From the NCBI GenBank assembly GCA_964442495.1, contig CAYTZN010000012.1, forward strand, positions 7,054-71,053: 64,000 bases of DNA, written 5' to 3'. Positions 45,600 to 53,146 of the stretch are shown piece by piece (within the stretch, counting starts at the first letter, position 1; every line of letters begins with the position of its first letter). Source of the stretch: CAYTZN01 sp964442495 (GTDB lineage: Bacteria > Pseudomonadota > Gammaproteobacteria > Legionellales > Legionellaceae). A program made the position numbers and the translations under genes. The notes beneath the pieces were generated by a model, which was given only the letters and a program-made list of their open reading frames with translations, had not been told where the DNA came from and made no database searches.

Positions 45600-47387
45600 T
45601 TATTTGCTTGTCATGATTCGCATGGCCAGTCCAATACAACCGTATCCCGCATGTAGCCCAATCGCTGATGAAACGTTTTCTATATAAGCAGGAGCCTTTT
45701 GAAAAGCCTCTGTCGTGCGCTTTGAAAAATCATGGGCTTTTTCATCAACCCCTGCGTGAACAATACAGTATCGCTCTAATGTTTTTCCAGGACAAGACTG
45801 CATTTTTTGAATGATAGTGATCATTTTTGATAAAGCATGGTCGCTATTTAATGCTGTTGAAAAATGAACGCCTTTTCCAGTTTTATCGACTGAAATAATT
45901 GGTTTTATTCCAGACAATTGCCCTATTCGTCCAGCAAGTTTATTAATACGACCCGAACGAACCATTGCCTCAAGAGAGTTAACCATTACAAAAATGGATG
46001 TTTCCATGATGGCATCTTCAATACACTGAATCACCGATTGAAAATGCCTCCCCTCACGAATTAACTCACCCGCATATTGAACTAAAAGCCCATGTGCACC
46101 AGAGTTGGTTCGAGAGTCAATAACACTCACATTTGAGAGTTTTTTGGCAACCTGTGTCATCGCGTCAAATGTTCCACTCATTGATTTTGCAATAGAAATA
46201 ACAAGAACATGTTTATAATGCTTAGACAAAAAAGATAGTTTTTCCTCTAACAAAAGAGGTGAAGCCAGCGATGTTTTAGGATGTTTTTTTAACGTGTTTA
46301 AATTTTTATAAAAAACATTGGGCTCAAAGCAATGCCTATCCAGCAAGTGATGATCATCGATATGAACATTTAAAGGAATCTGGTGTACTTGATACTCATC
46401 CAGTACAGCCTGGGGAATATCGGCACTGGAATCAGTCACAAGCGCTATATCATATTTACGCATCTGCAACACCTCAAATTGACGCAACATATCATCAACC
46501 TTTGGGTGCATCACACTACCCTGTTCCATTAAGGTAGAAAAAAAATGGGATGGGGTATTGGTGTGGATGTGTAACCTACACATCTTTGCATTGCCTGTAA
46601 TGCCTAAAGAATCCCCATGTTTTTGAAGTACTTTGGTTAAACTTACTGTATCAATCACGTCAGACTGTAAAATGGCTTCAGTGCAATACCTATGGGTAGG
46701 TTTTGACTCGAACAGGGCATGGTTATGCTCAGATTGAGGTTCTACATCCTTCAGATAATTGTTTTGAACCAGCGCCCTGCCGGCAAGCAACGACGCAAAA
46801 CCCTCTACAAACAAATAAAACCCCAATGCGCCCGCGTCTACAACATTTGCTTTTTTAAGAGAGGGGATTTTTTCTCTGGTTTTGTTTAAGCTTATCTTCA
46901 AAACAGGAAGTAATTTATCCATAAGCTCATTAAAACAAATCGTGTATTGGCTAAACTTGCTCGACGCACTTGCAAAGTCCTCAATCATGGTGAGCATGGT
47001 TCCATCAACTGGTGAGGAAAGAGAGGCCCTTACACTCGTTGCCGCAATGAGCAATGTTTCAGAATAAGCCTGGGTATCCATTGCTTTTTTATCATGATCA
47101 ATCACCGTTAACCCATTAAAAAATTGTGAAAAAATGAGGCCTGAATTTCCCCTGGCGCCATATAGGCTTGCCTCTGCTACCGATTGGAGCATTTCATTAA
47201 AATGTAAGGTTAAGTGCGCATTTGCAATAATGGCATGTGCCGTTGAGGCTAAATTATCACCTGTATCGCTATCAGCGACTGGAAATATATTGATTGCATT
47301 CAACTGCTCCTTTGCAAAAAGGACGGATTGACAGCCGCTAATGATCGCTTCATGTAATATTTTAGGCGTTAAATAGGGTGTATGCAT
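45600..47387 (-). CDS. DhaL-DegV fusion protein (fatty-acid-kinase-like)
   Basis: A 595-residue protein joining two domains usually encoded separately. Residues about 1-205 form a DhaL/DAK2 kinase domain with the Mg-ATP motif 'INIFPVADSDTGDNLAST' and 'GARGNSGLIFSQFF'. Residues about 310-590 form a DegV fatty-acid-binding domain, starting 'DIALVTDSSADIPQAVL' and including 'TSLASPLLLEEKLSFL' and 'NSLEAMVRSGRINKLAGRIG'. In Gram-positive bacteria FakA (DhaL-type) phosphorylates fatty acid held by FakB (DegV). The middle region (about 205-310) links them. Likely role: fatty-acid phosphorylation or acyl-phosphate formation, inferred. Confidence 0.88.
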   Translation of the reverse strand: MHTPYLTPKILHEAIISGCQSVLFAKEQLNAINIFPVADSDTGDNLASTAHAIIANAHLTLHFNEMLQSVAEASLYGARGNSGLIFSQFFNGLTVIDHDKKAMDTQAYSETLLIAATSVRASLSSPVDGTMLTMIEDFASASSKFSQYTICFNELMDKLLPVLKISLNKTREKIPSLKKANVVDAGALGFYLFVEGFASLLAGRALVQNNYLKDVEPQSEHNHALFESKPTHRYCTEAILQSDVIDTVSLTKVLQKHGDSLGITGNAKMCRLHIHTNTPSHFFSTLMEQGSVMHPKVDDMLRQFEVLQMRKYDIALVTDSSADIPQAVLDEYQVHQIPLNVHIDDHHLLDRHCFEPNVFYKNLNTLKKHPKTSLASPLLLEEKLSFLSKHYKHVLVISIAKSMSGTFDAMTQVAKKLSNVSVIDSRTNSGAHGLLVQYAGELIREGRHFQSVIQCIEDAIMETSIFVMVNSLEAMVRSGRINKLAGRIGQLSGIKPIISVDKTGKGVHFSTALNSDHALSKMITIIQKMQSCPGKTLERYCIVHAGVDEKAHDFSKRTTEAFQKAPAYIENVSSAIGLHAGYGCIGLAMRIMTSK

Positions 47388-47480
47388 AAGTCTTATTCAT
47401 TACTTAAAATTACGGTCATGATGAAGGATGTTTATAAGTATTGCTATCCCACTGACTTGCCATGCTTTAATAAGCCCCTG

Positions 47481-48506
47481 TTACTCTGCAATACCGTGCC
47501 GTTTTATCATATTTACAAGCCCATCTACCCACATGGGTTGCGTGTTAAGACAGGGAATAAAAATAAAGTCGCTCCCACCGAGCTCTATCCACTGGGCCCT
47601 AGCACGCAGGTTAATTTCCTCAAGAGTTTCCAAACAATCGGACACAAAGGATGGGCAAACAATGGCAATACTCTTTACCTTTTTTTGCCTTAGCTCGGCC
47701 AAGACCAGATCAGTATAAGGTTTTATCCAGGGCGTTTTACCAAGCCGAGATTGAAAAGAAACCACATAATCGGTAGGGCTTAAATCAAGCTCCTCTGCAA
47801 TAAGGCGCGAGGTTTCATAACATTGCGCTCGATAGCAAAAAGTATTTGATGCATCAGGCTTGGGGCACGGCTCAACTCTTGAACAAGGTGATAAGCACGC
47901 ACTTTTTTCAATATGCCTTTCAGGTAAACCATGATAACTAAAAATAAGTGTATCGATTTTTTTATCTTTTAAATTGTCTTTAATAAGACTCGCATAAGCA
48001 TTGATAAAATCAGGATTATTATAAAAATCTCTCGTGACACTTATTTCTGGAATATTCCATTGCTCACCAAGTATTCGTAATAATGCCTCTATTGCTGAGC
48101 CTGTTGCTGCTGATGAATATTGTGGAAACAGCGGAATGGCTATTATTTTTTTACAAGACTTAAGTTTATCAAGAGCCGATTGAATGCTCGGTTGACCATA
48201 TCGCATGCCTAACTCTATTTGAACTGTCGTGCCAAACGCTTTCCTTACAGCACTGACTAATTCCTGGCTGTGGGTTAATAATGGAGAGCCTTTTTTAGTC
48301 CATATTTGCTGATAAGCATGTGCTGATTGCTTGTATCGGAAAGGGATAATAAGCCAATTAACCAAAAAATAACGTATGATTCTTGGTAAATCGATAACAC
48401 GAGGATCATTTAAAAATTGCTTCAAATAAACATAAATAGATTTTGGCTCACTCGTATCTGGAGTACCAAGGTTAATTAACAACACACCTACTTTTGAACT
48501 CTTCAT
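47481..48506 (-). CDS. hemH: Ferrochelatase
   Basis: Inserts ferrous iron into protoporphyrin IX, the last step of heme synthesis. The 341-residue product shows 'VGVLLINLGTPDTSEPKSIYVYLKQFLNDPRVID' at the N-terminus, 'PLFPQYSSAATGSA', 'LIFSYHGLPERHIEK' with the catalytic His, and 'YVVSFQSRLGKTPWIKPYTD'. 'CPSFVSDCLETLEEI' closes the fold. Its ATG overlaps by one base the stop of the TIGR01777 epimerase gene upstream, indicating translational coupling. Heme supply also serves the cyo oxidase encoded 11 kb away. Confidence 0.96.
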   Translation of the reverse strand: MKSSKVGVLLINLGTPDTSEPKSIYVYLKQFLNDPRVIDLPRIIRYFLVNWLIIPFRYKQSAHAYQQIWTKKGSPLLTHSQELVSAVRKAFGTTVQIELGMRYGQPSIQSALDKLKSCKKIIAIPLFPQYSSAATGSAIEALLRILGEQWNIPEISVTRDFYNNPDFINAYASLIKDNLKDKKIDTLIFSYHGLPERHIEKSACLSPCSRVEPCPKPDASNTFCYRAQCYETSRLIAEELDLSPTDYVVSFQSRLGKTPWIKPYTDLVLAELRQKKVKSIAIVCPSFVSDCLETLEEINLRARAQWIELGGSDFIFIPCLNTQPMWVDGLVNMIKRHGIAE

Positions 48507-49420
48507 TAAAACTCCTGCTTTAAAGCATCAGCACATTGTGGGTAAGCAAATGTGTAGCCTTCCTCTAGTAACCGTTTGGGAACAACGCGCTGTCCTTTAA
48601 GCAGCAAACACTCACCCATTTCGCCAAATAATATTCGAATAACGTTCACTGGCAGTTTTAATAGTAATGGGCGATGTAGTGTTTTTGCTAACAGTCGAGC
48701 GAACTGCTCTTGACTCACAGGATAAGGTGACGTGATATTAAACGCACCCACTAAATCAGGTCGATTGAGTAAAAATATAATCGCGCCAATCACATCTTGA
48801 AGATGCACCCAAGAAATAATTTGGGTCCCATCGCCCAAAATACTGCCGAGCCCCATCTGAAAACTTAAAGCCAGTTTTTTCAAGAAGCCCTGGTTCCTTT
48901 TTAAGACCACGCCAAAACGTAAGGTTGTTACAGGTATGCCAGCTTTTACAGCAGGCGCCAAGGACACCTGCCAACGAACCCCTATTTCACTTAAAAAATC
49001 ACGTGGATTCTCGATGTCTATAGGGCTATTCTCATCAAATGCAACGGAGTCACCATTGGCTTGCAACCCATAAATACCGACTGCATTTGCACATATAAAA
49101 TGTGGCTTGGCATTTTTGTTCATTAACCAACGAATTAGCTGCTCATTTGTATCAACGCGCGAACAAATCAACTGTTCTTTAATGTGCTTATTCCATCTGG
49201 ACGCCGCAATATTGTGACCACAGAGGTTAATGACCGCATCATAAGTTGTAGCATCCAATTGCAACAATTGCTCCCACGTAGCTAGGGTGATGTTCTTTGA
49301 AAAATGCTGTTGGAGGGTCTGAGCATTTCGACCTAATACTGTAATACTATGCTGAGGCACCAAAGCGTTAACCAATTCGGTTCCAATAAATCCAGAGGCT
49401 CCAGCAATAAGAATATTCAT
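48506..49420 (-). CDS. TIGR01777-family NAD-dependent epimerase-like protein
   Basis: A 304-residue extended SDR. 'MNILIAGASGFIGTELVNAL' is the Rossmann motif, 'DAVINLCGHNIAASRW' and 'VGIYGLQANGD' are family-specific, and 'SWVHLQDVIGAIIFLLNRPDLVGAFNITSPYPVSQEQFA' is the C-terminal signature of the YfcH/SulA-like TIGR01777 group. Catalytic Tyr is in 'GIYG'. Substrate unknown. It overlaps hemH by one base and follows tspO by 15 bp. Confidence 0.93.
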   Translation of the reverse strand: MNILIAGASGFIGTELVNALVPQHSITVLGRNAQTLQQHFSKNITLATWEQLLQLDATTYDAVINLCGHNIAASRWNKHIKEQLICSRVDTNEQLIRWLMNKNAKPHFICANAVGIYGLQANGDSVAFDENSPIDIENPRDFLSEIGVRWQVSLAPAVKAGIPVTTLRFGVVLKRNQGFLKKLALSFQMGLGSILGDGTQIISWVHLQDVIGAIIFLLNRPDLVGAFNITSPYPVSQEQFARLLAKTLHRPLLLKLPVNVIRILFGEMGECLLLKGQRVVPKRLLEEGYTFAYPQCADALKQEF

Positions 49421-49435
49421 TTAAACAACCCTTGA

Positions 49436-49906
49436 TCAGTTAAGCATCCAAAGAACGCCATTCAAATAACCCGCAAAAAGAAGCCATATTAAATAAGGAA
49501 CCAACATGATACTACTGAATTTAAATTTATTTTTGGTAAGAAGAATGGTTATTAACGTCAGCATGGCTATCAAGACAATACAATAAAAACTCAACGCAAT
49601 CAGGTGAAGGTTAAAAAATAGCGGTGACCAGGCCCAATTTAATATCATTTGAGCACTGAAAAAACCCAACGCTATTCGTGCCGTTCTATCTTTACGATGC
49701 TGCCATAGTGACCATCCCGACATGGCAATCATCGTGTATAAAAGAGACCAGGCAATAGGGAAAACGAGCGGTGGAGGCGTTAGACTTGATTTATGCAGGG
49801 TGCCATACCACGTTTGCATGTTCGTTTGGGTTATATGCCCTAAAAAATAGCCCATTAATTGAAAAACGATGATCCAACCCATCAAGCCTACTATTTTTTT
49901 TAACAT
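49436..49906 (-). CDS. tspO: TspO/MBR-family membrane protein
   Basis: A five-helix inner-membrane protein of 156 residues. Typical sequence: 'WYGTLHKSSLTPPPLVFPIAWSLLYTMIAMSGWSLW', 'MILNWAWSPLFFNLH' and a Trp-rich distribution. TspO homologues bind porphyrins and heme intermediates and act in stress-related signalling. The position between a bestrophin-like gene and the epimerase-hemH pair is consistent with tetrapyrrole handling. A GC-rich hairpin-like palindrome (49939-49958) lies in the 61-bp gap before it. Confidence 0.92.
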   Translation of the reverse strand: MLKKIVGLMGWIIVFQLMGYFLGHITQTNMQTWYGTLHKSSLTPPPLVFPIAWSLLYTMIAMSGWSLWQHRKDRTARIALGFFSAQMILNWAWSPLFFNLHLIALSFYCIVLIAMLTLITILLTKNKFKFSSIMLVPYLIWLLFAGYLNGVLWMLN

Positions 49907-49967
49907 TGATAGTCTCCGTTAGCAGTTAGGGTTTGTAACCCCCTTTTAAAACAGGGGGGCAATTAAT

Positions 49968-50870
49968 TTAAGGGGTGACAATATTTTGCCTAACTTCCTG
50001 AATATTCATCTCAATGGTTTTACAAATAGTATCTAAGGGGAGATGGCTTAAATTTTTTTCAGAAAATGGATTTTGTAATTCAACGCCAATTTGATCAAGT
50101 GAAAAAAGCGCATAAGAAACAATACCGGCAATTAATGGACTAATAAATAAAGAGACATTTGCTAATGCAAAAGGCAACATTAATAAAAAAAACAAAATAA
50201 AGCGCCGTGATTTTACCGCCATAACAAACGGCATGGGAGTTTTTAGAATTCGCTCACATGCGCCTTGTGCGTCAATCAGATGCTCTAATTGCTCTTGTGC
50301 ACGAAGAAAGGCGAAAGAGTCGAGGCCATGACTATTTCGTGCAATTTGGAGCTCTTGTGCAATGCTAGAAGCCATCATGACCGGACGATGCTTTGAGTTA
50401 TTTAACTCATCCAAGTGTTTCATATCAATAAGATGACTTATGGATTGCAAATTGGTCTCTTCTCGTAAATTATCCTTCATGAGATAGGGCAACGTAGACA
50501 TCATTTTGGTGGTTTTAACTCTCCAATCCTGCGCCGCTTGGTTGGTATAATTGACTAAAATAATAGCCAAGTTCCTGCTTTGATTTACAATATTGCCCCA
50601 TATTTTTCGTGCTTCCCACCATCGGTCATAGCCTGCATTAATTCTAAACACAAGAATTAACCCCATGATCAACCCACCATACTCAAAAGGACCTATGGGT
50701 AAAACGGCTAACGGGTATAGGTAGCACAAGTAAGAGACCAGGGCCGTGTAAATAATAATAAAACCTACTTTTTTCATCACCTTTGGTGTAACAGAACCTT
50801 TCAATGTCAAAGCGCTTTTTAAAAAGCTTTGAGGCTCAGGTTGATTTTGTAAGCTATCTTTTTCGTTCAT
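49968..50870 (-). CDS. Bestrophin-family anion channel
   Basis: A 300-residue membrane protein of the bacterial bestrophin (UPF0187) group. The family block 'LILVFRINAGYDRWWEARKIWGNIVNQSRNLAI' (compare 'FRTNxAYDRWWEgRklWG.lvN.SR') is clear, preceded by two or so membrane segments and followed by helical cytosolic sequence with 'RFILFFLLMLPFALANVSLFISPLIAGIVSYALFSLDQIGVELQNPF'. Bestrophins conduct chloride and bicarbonate; in green algae thylakoid bestrophins deliver bicarbonate in carbon concentration. The same-strand neighbours upstream are the Sua5 and dab genes, so bicarbonate is a reasonable but untested substrate. Confidence 0.88.
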   Translation of the reverse strand: MNEKDSLQNQPEPQSFLKSALTLKGSVTPKVMKKVGFIIIYTALVSYLCYLYPLAVLPIGPFEYGGLIMGLILVFRINAGYDRWWEARKIWGNIVNQSRNLAIILVNYTNQAAQDWRVKTTKMMSTLPYLMKDNLREETNLQSISHLIDMKHLDELNNSKHRPVMMASSIAQELQIARNSHGLDSFAFLRAQEQLEHLIDAQGACERILKTPMPFVMAVKSRRFILFFLLMLPFALANVSLFISPLIAGIVSYALFSLDQIGVELQNPFSEKNLSHLPLDTICKTIEMNIQEVRQNIVTP

Positions 50871-50901
50871 ATTATTTTACTCAATTATTTGATGGATCAT
50901 T

Positions 50902-51870
50902 TTAGATAGTATTTATATTCTGCCCTGCCTTCATGATTTTCTCTCGAATAGCATGCCATTTTATATGCTCAGGCGGTAGCTCAATGACGATTAAATCCGC
51001 GTCAGTTTGATCAGCATACCTTAATTCATTATACAGTTGATAGGCGAATTTTTGATCATCAGTTGGCAATTGATAATGAAAGCCCGCCTCTTTAGGGGGG
51101 TGCTTTGAAAGACTAAGGGTATACATTTTCCCTGTTAATAAATGACTGTACCTCCGAAGTTGTTGCCAATCCTCAATATAGTAGAGTTTTTTTTGCGGTT
51201 TATAATGACTGTCTAATTGTCCGGACACCCTTGGTGTATAGACATTTAAATCTTGCTGGTTTTCAAATCCAGCGCCCATGGTATGCACATCGATTACTCC
51301 TGGCCTTAAAACAGAATATCCAGTGTGGTGTGTTGCTTGAATAATGGATGATTCAATCCCCACCTCACAACGCCCCCCATCCAAAATCAAAAAGTCCTCA
51401 TTAGGAAAACTTTGAGCAACATGCAATGCCGTTGTTGGGCTTATTGCACCGAATGGATTGGCTGATGGTGCCACTAACGGTCGGTTTAATTTTTTTAAGA
51501 GTGCTTGTGTTAAACCATGATTTGGTGCACGTATCGCGATACTATTTTGCCCGCCATTCACTAACGCACTGACAGCATTTTTCTTACAATTAAAAACAAG
51601 GGTCAACGGGCCAGGCCAAAAGGCTAACATCATTTGCTCCGCATATTTAGGAACAGTGGAAACCCATTGACTTAAATTCCAATCGTGACACACATGCATG
51701 ATAAGTGGGTGATTAAGAGGCCTTTTTTTAATAGAAAATATTTTCTTAATAGCCGACTCATTGGTTGCATCGGCGGCTAATCCGTATACCGTTTCTGTGG
51801 GAATAGCAACGACGCCCCCCTGTTCAAGTTGTTCTAACGCGAGATCAATATTATCTATAATGGTTGTCAT
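50902..51870 (-). CDS. L-threonylcarbamoyladenylate synthase (Sua5/YwlC type)
   Basis: Forms threonylcarbamoyl-AMP from L-threonine, ATP and bicarbonate/CO2 for the universal tRNA modification t6A. The 322-residue product has the YrdC domain ('GGVVAIPTETVYGLAADATNESAI', 'KKRPLNHPLIMH' with the KRxxxxPL motif, 'RPLVAPSANPFGAISPTTA', 'VLRPGVI') and a C-terminal Sua5 domain ('PRVSGQLDSHYKPQKKL'). This is the longer Sua5 form, not the short TsaC/YrdC usual in gammaproteobacteria. It is 16 bp downstream of the zinc-ribbon gene, within the dab run. Whether it is the cell's only TC-AMP synthase cannot be told here. Confidence 0.93.
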   Translation of the reverse strand: MTTIIDNIDLALEQLEQGGVVAIPTETVYGLAADATNESAIKKIFSIKKRPLNHPLIMHVCHDWNLSQWVSTVPKYAEQMMLAFWPGPLTLVFNCKKNAVSALVNGGQNSIAIRAPNHGLTQALLKKLNRPLVAPSANPFGAISPTTALHVAQSFPNEDFLILDGGRCEVGIESSIIQATHHTGYSVLRPGVIDVHTMGAGFENQQDLNVYTPRVSGQLDSHYKPQKKLYYIEDWQQLRRYSHLLTGKMYTLSLSKHPPKEAGFHYQLPTDDQKFAYQLYNELRYADQTDADLIVIELPPEHIKWHAIREKIMKAGQNINTI

Positions 51871-51885
51871 AAAAACCCTTCTAAA

Positions 51886-52719
51886 TTAGGGATTACAATA
51901 ATCACAATGGGCCGGGGATGCGAAGATTAAGTTATCTTTTCGTGGGTGTTCTTTTTGATAGTCACATTGAATACATCCCCACGTTTCATATCGGTACATG
52001 TTGGTATCATCCCCGCATGAGCTACAGGGTAAATGGCCACTCACTGATTTAAAGCCAAACCCAGGAATACCGCAGCCAGGACAAAGCGTTTTTATTCGAA
52101 GGGCAAGTTTTTCAGCTAGCTCGGCTAAAGTTTGCATCCGAGTAGGGTTCATCATTGCGCGCATGTCCGTTGCAATCAATAATGCATTGTATTTTTTAAA
52201 ACCCGCCAATAAGGCATCCTGAAGCTTATGATGATCATTAATTCCTTTTTCGATGACATCTCGCCTATCTTCCGACTGTAGTGTTAGAGCATGGCTAGGG
52301 AAATGAACTGACGCTAAGAAGGAATCTAGCGCTGTATCTTGATGAATTGTCATCATTTTATAATTTGTGTTTTGTGTTAATAATTGCTCTGAAATAACCC
52401 AGTTATTTTCTAAGTCTACAAATACCATTATTTCATGAGCATGGGGCATAAATGGATTAGATGGGTGAGGGCCAAAACTACCTTCACTCGCAATAGAAAA
52501 TCCATATTTCTTTTCATTTGCAGCATGCTTCGCTTTTAAAACACATGTTTCATAGGCAGATAAAGCGCGAGGAACCTCTCCAGTAAAGGTACCGAATTGA
52601 TCCGTATCGATATCTTCTATACACAAATGACACGCAAGTATCCGGCGAAAGACGGGCTCAATAACGTCTTCTTTATTATGTTTTGATGCGAGCAAAACAA
52701 GTTTATTAGCATAATTCAT
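51886..52719 (-). CDS. Zinc-ribbon protein of unknown function (DUF6671-like) in the DIC cluster
   Basis: A 277-residue cytosolic protein with two CxxC pairs forming one or two zinc ribbons near the C-terminus: 'CPGCGIPGF', 'LPCSSCGDD', then 'CIQCDYQ' and a final 'CDYC'. The N-terminal part ('KLVLLASKHNKEDVIEPVFRRILACHLC', 'FGTFTGEVPR', 'SEGSFGPHPSNPFMPHAHEIMVFVD') is a conserved region consistent, from memory, with the DUF6671 family. Enzymatic activity is unknown. It is 60 bp downstream of the P-II-like gene and 16 bp upstream of the Sua5 gene, so it probably belongs to the same transcript. Confidence 0.75.
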   Translation of the reverse strand: MNYANKLVLLASKHNKEDVIEPVFRRILACHLCIEDIDTDQFGTFTGEVPRALSAYETCVLKAKHAANEKKYGFSIASEGSFGPHPSNPFMPHAHEIMVFVDLENNWVISEQLLTQNTNYKMMTIHQDTALDSFLASVHFPSHALTLQSEDRRDVIEKGINDHHKLQDALLAGFKKYNALLIATDMRAMMNPTRMQTLAELAEKLALRIKTLCPGCGIPGFGFKSVSGHLPCSSCGDDTNMYRYETWGCIQCDYQKEHPRKDNLIFASPAHCDYCNP

Positions 52720-52779
52720 ATAAAACCTCTGTTATCACTTTAGCAGCTAAGGCGACTAAAGTGATTTTTGACAACGGAA

Positions 52780-53133
52780 TTAAGAAAAATAATCAACCCT
52801 CGCAACAGATACATCTGAAACAAACATGACACCTGAACTTTTTTCTAATAAGGATTTCATGCCAAGTGCAATGCTTGCGATAGCCTCCTCTGGAGCAACC
52901 GCAATAAACATCACCAAAACCGCCTTGTCATTGAACAATAGCTTTCCCTCATGAAACCCGTGATGACCTTTTCCTGATACATTTCGAAGCAAAGTAAAGC
53001 CGGAAATATTCGCCTCATTTAACATATTGGATATTAAATTTTGATTTTCTCCAGAAACGATGACTTCTATTTTTTTCATTTGATGCAATGTTATTTTGCT
53101 ATCATCTTCCTGATAACTATTAGTAACTCCCAT
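52780..53133 (-). CDS. P-II-like regulatory protein of the DAB operon
   Basis: A 117-residue small ferredoxin-like protein of the P-II superfamily. 'KKIEVIVSGENQNLISNMLNEANISGFTLLRNVSGKGHHGFHEG' matches the beta-alpha-beta core and the T-loop region of P-II-like proteins. The T-loop is His/Gly-rich and lacks the canonical uridylylated Tyr. Genes for such proteins are known to accompany dabA/dabB pairs. AGGAG lies 7 nt before the ATG at 53133, 13 bp after the dabA stop. It probably senses a nucleotide or bicarbonate and modulates DabA/DabB; the ligand is not known here. Confidence 0.85.
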   Translation of the reverse strand: MGVTNSYQEDDSKITLHQMKKIEVIVSGENQNLISNMLNEANISGFTLLRNVSGKGHHGFHEGKLLFNDKAVLVMFIAVAPEEAIASIALGMKSLLEKSSGVMFVSDVSVARVDYFS

Positions 53134-53146
53134 TTTTTTCTCCTAT

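Noticed and set aside
47382..47718. Two frames of about 100 residues at the start of the DhaL-DegV gene and the end of hemH
   Set aside because: Both lie antisense to the conserved hemH C-terminus; no ribosome-binding site.
49939..49958. GC-rich palindrome before tspO as a terminator of the bestrophin gene
   Set aside because: The stem is short with an AT-rich loop and no T-run on the transcribed strand; it may only attenuate transcription.
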